Part shown: piece after piece, positions 10,901 to 22,900 of the stretch
Layout: each line of letters starts with the position of its first letter
Numbering within the stretch: the first letter of the stretch is position 1
NCBI GenBank assembly: GCA_963662155.1
Contig: OY759264.1
Span: forward strand, 17,281,642-17,345,641
Reading direction: 5' to 3'
Length of the DNA stretch: 64,000 nt
Source: Lamellibrachia columna
Lineage: Eukaryota > Annelida > Polychaeta > Sabellida > Siboglinidae
The notes under the pieces: model-generated
Told to the model about the DNA's origin: nothing
Database searches by the model: none
The model's input: only the letters and a program-made list of their open reading frames with translations
Made by a program: the position numbers and the translations under genes

Positions 10901-13900
10901 TACACAAGGTCTGTCTGTATGGGTACATGTACACAAGGTCTGTCTGTATGGGTACATGTACACAAGGTCTGTCTGAATGGGTACACGTACACAAGGTTGG
11001 CCACTCGAAAGAAAAAGCTGTGGTGGAAGTGCTCATTGGTACGTGTTAGCAAACTGTGTTATTTTTTTTTTTTTCTTATTTAAATTTATTTTTCATTTTA
11101 AAATGTATTTCTTAATGCAAAATATGTAACTTTCTTTCCGTTACTTTTTCCTGTTACTTTCTTTCCTAGTAAAAACTGTTACTTTTTGTCCGTTACTTTT
11201 ACCTGTTACTTTCTTTCCTAGCAAAAACTTACTTTTTATTTGTTACTTTTTTCCTGTTATTTTCTTTCCGTTTACTATTTGACAGAATTAACTGAGGCCC
11301 ACTATGGACGCTTCTGCCGTGACTTGAGTTTGAGAATATACTGCAACAATATACTTACTAACTTATCCACTTTGTGGCATAGTTAGTGCATAAGGCAAAT
11401 AAACAAATTTATATATTCTGTTAATTCCGTTAAGTGACATCATTTTTGCCAAAAAAAATCATAATCATATCAATTACTTTGCAGTAATCACATTTGGTGA
11501 AGTTCATGAGTTTTGTAATGAATAACCAATAGATAATCTGCATTATGAAAACGTGGAAATGAACATAGGAACATTTACAGTTGTAAATATATGGCATGTT
11601 GCACTTAGACATTAAGACTTAATATATGCTTACATCTGGTAAACAACCCATATTTAGTAGCATTATTCCATTTGATTTGTAAATGCCTCTTATTGGATGG
11701 CGAATGTTGTCATTTCACCTTTTACTTTTGACCTCTCCAGACATCTGCTGCCAGCAAACTACACCGAGAAATACTTTCTACCAGATGGCAGCTCTGTAGT
11801 CAACACTCCAAACAACCATGTAAGTTATTGGTTTGCTATAATTTACTGATAAATTCTTTGTTTTAGAAATAGGTCATCCCTTTTTGAAATATACCACCCA
11901 GTTTGGAATATATAACTCCTGTTTAAAAGATATTGTCTACATTTAAAAGAGATTGTCCCATTTTACCATCCTGGTTTCATCTTTCTAGCTGGACATTTGG
12001 TATCTCATGGAACAGCTTTTGCTGCTGCATTCAGCCCAGAGGGAGACATACCACGTTACCATGTTTACTATGTTACCATGTTTACTATGTTACCATGTTT
12101 ACTATGTTACCATGTTTACTCTGTTATGTGTAAAGGCAAAAGACAGTAACTGCAGAATTGATGGAAATTGGATTGTTGAACGATCGACTTGTACCGTGTC
12201 TGTTCTGTTCTTTGTCAAAGTTTGGTGGTTCTAGTGCATCATATTTCTAAGTTAAAGCAGTTTGAAATACGCAGTAACTGCAGCAGGCCGGCAGAGCCAA
12301 AACTTTAAAAGCCATTGATTTCATTTAGACTTTTTTGTAGATACTGTCTGCAGGTCAGTGTGGTTGCTGTGAGGTGTAAGCCATGTGTGAAATGAGAATA
12401 ACAGCAGGTCTGGGATTAGTTGAAAGGCTCCAAGTCGTGTCACGCTCCAGTGAATCCAGTGTAGATCCAGTCTATGACTCCATTAGTCACTCTGTTTGAC
12501 ATTAACACTGACAGGCGACTATTGAACAGATCCTCTGAGTCATCCCCGGTCTTTTGTCAAACACTGACACAATCACATGATGTGTTGATGCTATCTCGAC
12601 AAGACAAAAACGGAAGAAGGAAGAACCACAGTATTATTTTAGTTTCGATCAGCTAAACAAAAGTAACATTACGATTTTTCCTTCTTCTGTTTTGGAATAC
12701 TGCAGCCTAGACTTTCTACCCTCCATTTTTTAATTAACACTTCTACATATCTTGAGCTGACAACTGGTGTGTTAGATGTACTGTCATCTCCAGATATTTA
12801 TACATCAGCATCTCTACTTCCAGACTCTCTCCAATTGTTATTACCATGGTGACGTGAGAGACAGCAGCCACTCATCCGTGGCAGTCAGTACATGCAACGG
12901 CCTCAGGTGAGTGACGCCATCTAGTGAATGCACGGCAAATCACTCGTTTGCCTTGTTAGTATCAACAAAACGAACGTTTTTAGTTGTGTAGTATTGTTTA
13001 ATTGTTTCGAAATTCCAGTAATTCTTGTTTTAAAGTGAGAATAAACAGTTGTTGAAATGCTTGTGTCAAGGAATGTTGGGAAATATTCAGAGACTTTGGT
13101 GGCATTTGTATAATGTTCAAATGACTGAAAACCATGAGATATATGACACATTATAGATCTATGTATTTATGTTGGTAATTATTGCCTGATTCTTCTTCTT
13201 CCCCTTGCTCCCTTGTGGGGTGGGGTCCAAGTCACTTGGTTGCTTCTTCCACTTTCATTGGTAGTTGCCTGATTGTTGATTAAAAATTAATTGCAATTCT
13301 AATATGAATATATAATAATGGTATGTAATTTTCAGGTATGACAGATATTAATACTACTCATAGTACTAGTAAATCATATCTAGGTAGTTTTATTACAAAA
13401 TACTACTTACTAGAAGAACAACAATTTTATTTTACCCTGCTCGATGAATCAAATTGAACATAAATACATGGATGGTAAATTATTGTGTCCTACAAAGTGT
13501 AAATATATTATCTGTACAATCATGATATTTTAGTAATAATAATGATACGTAACATATTCGACCTACTAAGCTTACAGTGCACTTAACAAAAAGTTGGGCC
13601 ATGGAAAAATGTCATGGAATCTGTTCTTACAAGCGTACACGAATATTGGTTTCTCTAGACAATAAGGTAACTGTTTAACACTAGTGGTGTCATTTGTTTC
13701 TCTAGACAATAAGGTCACTGTTTAACACTAGTGGTGTCATTTGGTGACTAGTGTAGAACAGTTGAAAAGTGGTGCCAACTCTTTAACCCAGATGGCGACA
13801 CTTTTAAGTTTTTCCAAAGTAGTAAAATTACAATAATTATGGATCCTGCTCATTAAAAAAGGAGTGTACGCTAATTAAGGCACGTATGTACATCGACATA

Positions 13901-16900
13901 GTGTCACTGTCTGACACATCTTTTGTCCCTTGGTCAGTGGCTACATCCAGGACGGAGTTCAAGTGTTCTACATTGAGCCAATAGATGGCGTTCTCACAGG
14001 TCAACATTACATCTACCGCGCCACAGACAGGATACGTAATAATGCGACCACTGGTGAGTTTAAACTCCCTCTTTAATTTATTTAGCTCATCATGAATCAG
14101 GTTCGTTGATGTTCAGATCTGCAAGTACATGAATAGTATTAACTTCAAGTAATATGTGTTGAAATTGTCAAAGAATTGACTTTAATCCTTAGATCGAGTA
14201 ACTTACTACAGTGTTAATAGTCTTGCGTCATGTATACCTTTGCCCATTTTTGCAGAATTGTTACCCAATCTGGTAATAAATAGTTTAATAGTTTGTCCCA
14301 TGATTTCACCGAAACTGAATAAAAAATGTGTACAAACGAGCTAGCGTGTTGTAGTGAAATACGTCTGAAACAAGGCAAGCGAAACAATGCACCAATTTGA
14401 GCCAGAACCTTTAAAGTTACACAGCATATTTACATGTACTCTATTTGACCTAATAAACCTTTAAAGTTACACAGCATATTTACATGTACTCTATTTGACC
14501 TAATAAACGCGCAGTATGCTTGAAAAAAAATTGGGCCATGGACTAATGTCAAGGAATCTGTTCTTATAAACGTACACAACATTTGTTTCTCTACACAATA
14601 AGGTAACTAGTGGTGTCATTTGGTGACTAATGTAGAACAACTGAAAAGTGGTGCCAACTGTTTAACACCAGGTGGCAACACTTCAGTTGCTCCGCACTGG
14701 TCAAATGACAATAATTATACTGATTAAAAAAGGGGTGTATGCTAATTAGGGCATGTACGCTTAATATGTCGAATGCTTCACACCAATGTGTAATATGTGG
14801 ATTATGTTGCAGGTATTATAAATGATATACCAGCATCACTATCTCTAGGTAAAATACCGATTAAGTCATCTAGGGTAAGTCGAATGTACGCTTTTAGAAC
14901 AACACTAATATTGTTAAGTGATTCTGATCTCTACATGGGCTGTGAGTGGGTTGGATGTGGCTTATTTGTGGCTTTCATAGAAGCTTTTTGTTCCCAGTAT
15001 TAAGCACAACCTAGGCAAGCACATTTTCTTGGTAGCTGCATTCAAAATCTGGCACAAACTCCCCATCCCTTTAAAATCATCTGAAACAATTACCTTCCAT
15101 AAAAATCTCAAAACGCATTTTTTTTAAATTGCATTTCCACCTTAAATCCTCGGCGGCCCCTGAACGACCCCTTCAGTGTGTAACTTGGTGTGCCCCTCAG
15201 CGGCCCCTGAACGACCCATTCAGTGTGCAACTTGGTGTGCCCCTCGGCGGCCCCTGAACGACCCCTTCAGTGTGCAACTTGGTGTGCCCCTCGGCGGCCC
15301 CTGAACGACCCCTTCAGTGTGTAACTTGGTGTGCCCCTCGGTGGCCCCTGAACGACCCATTCAGTGTGCAACTTGGTGTGCCCCTCAACGACCCCTTCAG
15401 TGTGCAACTTGGTGTGCCCCTCAACGACCCCTTCAGTGTGCAACTTGGTGTGCCCCTCAACGACCCCTTCAGTGTGCAACTTGGTGTGCCCCTCAACGAC
15501 CCCTTCAGTGTGCAACTTGGTGTGCCCCTCGGCGGCCCCTGAACGACCCCTTCAGTGTGTAACTTGGTGTGCCCCTCGGTGGCCCCTGAACGACCCATTC
15601 AGTGTGCAACTTGGTGTGCCCCTCAGTGGCCCCTGAACGACCCATTCAGTGTGCAACTTGGTGTGCCCCTCAACGACCCCTTCAGTGTGCAACTTGGTGT
15701 GCCCCTCGGTGGCCCCTGAACGACCCATTCAGTGTGCAACTTGGTGTGCCCCTCAACGACCCCTTCAGTGTGCAACTTGGTGCGCCCCTCAACGACCCCT
15801 TCAGTGTGCAACTTGGTGTGCCCCTCAACGACCCCTTCAGTGTGCAATTTGGTGTACCTCTCGGCAGCCCCTCAGTGACCCCCTTCAGTGTGCAACTTGG
15901 TGTACCCCTCGGCAGCCCCTTGCTCAGATGATGACTCTTGCACATGCCGGTTCATGATATCATGCCTAACAATTCAGATTTGTTGCACCTCTGAGCTTTG
16001 GGTCATGATCATTTAGGCATTATAGAAGTTATGTTATTATTATAAGTAGGCTGCTTGTGAGTTATTGAAGGGCTGTTTGTATTGTTCACAATTATGTGCA
16101 TGTGTAGCTCATTTGATATTTAATCATGAACATCTGAATGTTATTTACATGCTGCAGTTATAGTAGAATTGCAATACATATTGTATGAATTAAATATAAA
16201 AAAAATTATACATTTGGTTTGTCTAAGTGTTTGACATTCTGTGCAGAAAAAACGGTCAGTCCGTTGGCCGTACGACCGTGACAGCAACACACGCATTGTT
16301 GAGCTGTATGTTGTCAACGACTACAGAGAGGTATGTCTTCCTTGGAAGGAACTCACCATGTCCGTGAGAATCAGGGAGATAGCCACTACTATTATTCCTC
16401 ATACACTTATTCTCGCAAACTTGCATAATAATGATTATATTATTTATTGATCTTCACAACTATTGTAATAATAATAATAAAATACAAAATACTATATTGT
16501 ATTTGCTGTATTCACCTAGTGCTCTATGGCACGCTATTGCTCAAAGTAGAAGTATATTTAAAAGAGATATATTTATAAATAAAACAATAAATGTAAAACA
16601 TAAAACAATGAATGTAAGATATATAAAATGTTTGTGACATTCTTCTGTGACATACACATGTGTGACATTGTTATGTGACATATGACATTCACCTGCATGA
16701 CATTCATGCAGACTTGTTCAATTGCAGTACGTGAATAATGACCGTAACATCCACAGGACAATGAGACGAACTAAGGACATCATCAATATTGTCAGCGGAG
16801 TAAGTTGTCACCAACACAAATGTCACATATCAGTATGTTGTCACATGTCATGTGCTTTCATCCAGCAGTGACAGATCAGTATGTATTATATACATCTTTT

Positions 16901-19900
16901 CAAACCCTCTAATCAATATTCTTTCATTAAAAACTTTCCATTTGTTGATTGTTTTTTACTTTGATCCTTTCAAAATAAATAATGTTGTGCATCATCAGCT
17001 CAAATAAATATATTTTCAGCAACAACTCTGTGAATAGTTCAAGTAATGTGTGTACTGTGTGAATAGTTTAAGTAATATGTGCAATGTGTGAATAGTTCAA
17101 ATAATGTGCGCAGTGTGTGAACAGTTCAAGTAATATGTGCAGTGTGTGAACAGTTCAAGTAATATGTGCAGTGTGTGAATAGTTTAAGTAATGTGTGCAG
17201 TGTGTGAATAATTCAAGTGATATGTGCAGTGTGTGAATAGTTCAAGTAATATATGCAGTGTGTGAATTATTCAGGTAATGTGTGTAGTGTGTGAATAGTT
17301 CAAGTAATATATGCAGCGTGTGAATAGTTCAAGTAATATATGCAGCGAGTGAATAGTTTAAGTAATGTGTGTAGTGTGTGAATAGTTCAAGTAATGTATA
17401 CAGCGTGTGAATAGTTCAAGTATTGTGTGTAGTTGGTTTAATAAAAGAGTGCATGCTTTTTAAATTATCAAACAAAATGACTTTATCATTAAATTGTGAA
17501 ATTTGCAAAAGTGTGAGTAGCCTCATGTTACGGTATGTACAGTAAACTTACACAAGTGTGAGTAGCCTCATGTTACGGTATGTACAGTAAACTTACAAAA
17601 GTGTGAGTAGCCTCATGTTACGGTATGTACAGTAAACTTACAAAAGTGTGAGTAGCCTCATGTTACGGTATGTACAGTAAACTTACAAAAGTGTGAGTAG
17701 CCTCATGTTACGGTATGTACAGTAAACTTACAAAAGTGTGAGTAGCCTCATGTTACGGTATGTACAGTAAACTTACACAAGTGTGAGTAGCCTCATGTTA
17801 CGGTATGTACAGTAAACTTACAAAAGTGTGAGTAGCCTCATGTTACGGTATGTACAGTAAACTTACACAAGTGTGAGTAGCCTCATGTTACGGTATGTAC
17901 AGTAAACTTACACAAGTGTGAGTAGCCTCATGTTACGGTATGTACAGTAAACTTACAAAAGTGTGAGTAGCCTCATGTTACGGTATGTACAGTAAACTTA
18001 CAAAAGTGTGAGTAGCCTCATGTTACGGTATGTACAGTAAACTTACACAAGTGTGAGTAGCCTCATGTTACGGTATGTACAGTAAACTTACACAAGTGTG
18101 AGTAGCCTCATGTTACGGTATGTACAGTAAACTTACAAAAGTGTGAGTAGCCTCATGTTACGGTATGTACAGTAAACTTACAAAAGTGTGAGTAGCCTCA
18201 TGTTACGGTATGTACAGTAAACTTACACAAGTGTGAGTAGCCTCATGTTACGGTATGTACAGTAAACTTACAAAAGTGTGAGTAGCCTCATGTTACGGTA
18301 TGTACAGTAAACTTACAAAAGTGTGAGTAGCCTCATGTTACGGTATGTACAGTAAACTTACAAAAGTGTGAGTAGCCTCATGTTACGGTATGTACAGTAA
18401 ACTTACAAAAGTGTGAGTAGCCTCATGTTACGGTATGTACAGTAAACTTACACAAGTGTGAGTAGCCTCATGTTACGGTATGTACAGTAAACTTACAAAA
18501 GTGTGAGTAGCCTCATGTTACGGTATGTACAGTAAACTTACACAAGTGTGAGTAGCCTCATGTTACGGTATGTACAGTAAACTTACACAAGTGTGAGTAG
18601 CCTCATGTTACGGTATGTACAGTAAACTTACAAAAGTGTGAGTAGCCTCATGTTACGGTATGTACAGTAAACTTACAAAAGTGTGAGTAGCCTCATGTTA
18701 CGGTATGTACAGTAAACTTACACAAGTGTGAGTAGCCTCATGTTACGGTATGTACAGTAAACTTACACAAGTGTGAGTAGCCTCATGTTACGGTATGTAC
18801 AGTAAACTTACAAAAGTGTGAGTAGCCTCATGTTACGGTATGTACAGTAAACTTACAAAAGTGTGAGTAGCCTCATGTTACGGTATGTACAGTAAACTTA
18901 CACAAGTGTGAGTAGCCTCATGTTACGGTATGTACAGTAAACTTACAAAAGTGTGAGTAGCCTCATGTTACGGTATGTACAGTAAACTTACAAAAGTGTG
19001 AGTAGCCTCATGTTACGGTATGTACAGTAAACTTACACAAGTGTGAGTAGCCTCATGTTACGGTATGTACAGTAAACTTACACAAGTGTGAGTAGCCTCA
19101 TGTTACGGTATGTACAGTAAACTTACAAAAGTGTGAGTAGCCTCATGTTACGGTATGTACAGTAAACTTACAAAAGTGTGAGTAGCCTCATGTTACGGTA
19201 TGTACAGTAAACTTACACAAGTGTGAGTAGCCTCATGTTACGGTATGTACAGTAAACTTACACAAGTGTGAGTAGCCTCATGTTACGGTATGTACAGTAA
19301 ACTTACACAAGTGTGAGTAGCCTCATGTTACGGTGTGTACAGTAAGAATACTTTTGCCCTCTTTTTGCAACATTTTTACCAGATACAGTAAGAAATAATT
19401 TAATAATTTGTCCAATGATTTCATTAAAATTAAATAACAAATTTGTACAAACAGGCTAACATGTTGTTGTGGATACTAGATAGGTTTGGTTTTTCGCGAA
19501 ATAATTCTAAAACGAAACGAGCAAAAAAAAATTATTGAGGAAGGACCTTTAACGATCCATGTCTATCGGCAGATGTACCGGGCAGTAGACATCTACGTGG
19601 CCCTGGTGGGCATTGAAATTTGGACGGAGCAAGACCAGATAGATGTCGTAGATGATGCGACGGTAACAATGAACAATTTCCTTGAGTACCGCAGGACCAG
19701 CATCTGTCCTCAACACCGCAACGACAACGCCCAGATGATCAGGTAGGTTCACTCACTCAACAACAACACCCAGATGATCAGGTAGGTTCACTCACTCAAC
19801 GACAACACCCAGGTGATCAGGTATGTTCACTCACTTAACCACAACACCCAGATGATCAGTTAGGTTCATTCACTCACTGACCACACCCAGATAATCAGGT

Positions 19901-22900
19901 AGGTTCACTCGCTCAACGATGACACCCAGATGATCAGGTAGGTTCACTCACTCAACAACAACACCCAGATGATCAGGTAGGTTCACTCACGAAACAACAC
20001 CAAGATGAACAGGTAGGTTCACTCACTCAACGATGACACCCAGATGATCAGGTAGGTTCACTCACTCACTGACAACACCCAGATGATCAGGTAGGTTCAC
20101 TCACTCACTCAACAACAACAACACCCAGATGATCAGGTAGGGTCACTCACTCAACAACAGCAATGCCCAGATGATCAGGTAGGTTCACTCACTTAACAAC
20201 TACACCCAGATGATCAGGTAGGTTCACTCACTCAACAACAACACCCAGATGATCAGGTAGGTTCACTCACGAAACAACACCAAGATGAACAGGTAGGTTC
20301 ACTCACTCAACGATGACACCCAGATGATCAGGTAGGTTCACTCACTCACTGACAACACCCAGATGATCAGGTAGGTTCACTCACTCAACAACAACAACAC
20401 CCAGATGATCAGGTAGGGTCACTCACTCAACAACAGCAATGCCCAGATGATCAGGTAGGTTCACTCACTCAACAACAACACCCAGATGATCAGGTAGGTT
20501 CACTCACTCATTGACAACATCCAGATGATCAGGTAGGTTCACTCACTCAATGACAACATCCAGATGATCAGGTAGGTTCATTCACTCAATGGGTCACTCA
20601 AAAATAGAAATAATGTGGTGTTATGAAGCGCTTACTCTATCACCAGCTAATGCAGTGCTAGTGTGGTATCTGTAGATTTAGACTGTTTCTCGAGACAGGT
20701 TTTTCCATTTCCCTGTGTGGGACCTAATACTTCCCCTGGCATAGACACTGGGTAGAAGGGGCATAGGGTTTATAGTTTCTTCCAAAAGACACAGATTGAT
20801 AGTCTGTGTGGGGCCAGTGTTTGGTCAATCTGTGGCCCATTTGAGGAATAGTCTGGGGCCAATATAGGGTCAACGTGAGGGTCAATATGAAGTCAATGAA
20901 ATATTGATTTGTTTATAGGACCTTTGTCTTCTAATTTATCTGAAATTTCTAAACTTTACAGGCATTTTAAAAGTGTAGACTTAACACTGTGAGAAGGTAT
21001 TGTCATCTAGTGTGGTGTGTTTGTAGCGGACATACATTCTTGAATGGAGTTGTTGGCAAGGCGACCATCGGTGGCATCTGTTCCTACCAGTACTCAGGAG
21101 GAGTGGGCATGGTGAGTGGTGTCTGCATCGTTGTAGTTGTCATCATCGTTGTAGTTGTCAAGTTGTCAACTGTTTGTGACGCCATCATCTGTCACAGTTG
21201 TCTTGTCTTCTTGCACTAGTTTGTCATTGTCATCAACACCATCATGTACACATTGCTGTCACAATTCATTGTTATAAAAATTAACTCATTGTTATTAACA
21301 CAGTGTTGACACTTATCAACTCATTGTTATTCACATATTGTTGACACTGTCCACTCATTGTTATTCACATGATGTTGACACTGTTCACTCATTGTTATTT
21401 ACATATTGTTGACACTGTCCACTCATTGTTATTCACATAATGTTGACACTAGTCACTCAGTATTATTTATTTATTTATTATATATTTTGTCATTGTCATC
21501 GACACCAACATTTACACATTGTTGTCATAATTCATTGTTTAAAAAAATAACTCATTATTAATATTAACACAGTGTTATCACTATTCACTCATTGTTATTC
21601 ACATATTGTTGACACTGTTCACTTAGTGTTGTTCACACAATGTTGCCTCTATTCACTCAATGTTATTCACACAATGTCATAAGTTACTCCTGTTCATTTG
21701 TGCTGCAAATGCCATTGACAATGCATGTGATTGATTTTCTGGAAAATAAACAAGACTATTGTACCTGACAGGACCACAGCTCCCTAGTCATGGTGGCCGG
21801 GACTACTATTACCCATGAGATGGGGCACAACTTTGGTCTCCAACATGATGGAATTGGCTGCGACTGCCCTCTGCCTCGGTGTATAATGTCGCCATCTAGT
21901 GGGTAAGTGCTGCGTCTATCAAGATTCGTAATGAATTCATTATAGTTTCTGGTGGCTTCTTTGTCCACTTGCCATCTGGGCCTTTGATGGCAATCTTGAT
22001 AAATCTTGTTAAATCTTATGTTACTTTATCAAAGATGACACCACCCACTCAGCTATTTGAACATATGATCTTTTAAAAGGTTCATTGCATTTTCAACAGA
22101 AGCAGCTATGGTGACAATTATGAGATATTTTATTAAAATATTCATATGAGTTATCTAATACAGTTGTCACTCTTTTCACTGGTCAACTCTCTTATGTGGA
22201 GCAAAAACTACAGTGTTTCAATATAGATGATGGATCTCCAGCTCTCATGCAGAGACATTATTTCTTGGATACAGTGACATCCATTGATGACAGAACCACA
22301 ATATTCAAATACTCTCCAATACTTACATACTCTGCAGTACTCTTTGATAGGCTCATCCTCTTAGATAATACTAATAATATACCTTCTATAGTGCGAAAAT
22401 CCTCAGGGATGTCAGAGCCACAGTAACCTTTAAGCTTTATATGAAGGGTTTATTCACAAAACACATTATTTGGCAAAATCACATATAAGAGTGGTTTTGG
22501 GCTGCCATCTAGTTGATAGTGATGGAAGTAAGTGTTTTGTGGCAAGACTAGGAATTATGTCTGGGCTCAACACTACACTGTTGACTAACAAAATATGGGT
22601 TTTCCTATCCGTCGCTGAACAACATGCAACAGAAAACACAAATTATCCCAAAATGCAAGGTCATATTCTGTCTGTTGGTGTCATCCATTACAGTGGTGCC
22701 GAGACAGTGACATGGTCATCGTGTTCGACGGAGCAGTTTGCCGATGCCTTCCACCAGGGCTTCGACTACTGCCTGCGCAACCTGCCAGACAAGCTGTATG
22801 GGGGCACCTACTGCGGCAACGGATTCGTAGAAGACAGCGAAGAGTGTGACTGTGGTCTCAAGAAGGTCAGTCCATTCAGTTTCTAAACTACTTTGGGGTT

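Larger units (their letters stand above)
16985..19556 (+). mobile_element. Dispersed repeat family R1, copy 3, expanded internally into two satellites
   Basis: Family landmarks appear in the same order as in the copies at 14080 and 39255: GTGAATAGTTTAAGTAATATG, GGTTTAATAAAAGA, AATGACTTTATCATTAAAT, the GTGTGAGTAG...TGT segment, CTTTTGCCCTCTTTTTGC, TTTTACCAGAT, GTACAAACAGGCTAACATG, TTTTTCGCGAAAT, ATTGAGGAAGGACC. Two internal segments that occur once in the other copies are here amplified into long arrays (17020-17435 and 17503-19345). The element ends about 17 bp before exon 8. Confidence 0.7.

Noticed and set aside
9225..11049. Very long frames (up to ~600 codons) on both strands
   Set aside because: They coincide with the 29-bp minisatellite, occur in all six frames and consist only of its periodic translation.
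17503..19345. Resemblance to a CRISPR array (regular short direct repeats)
   Set aside because: Units are directly contiguous with no unique spacers, no cas genes are present and the DNA is eukaryotic; it is a satellite.
22470..22886. 138-codon frame that looks like one large coding unit
   Set aside because: Only the part from 22694 matches ADAM; the first ~75 codons are intron that happens to be open, and a good acceptor lies at 22693.
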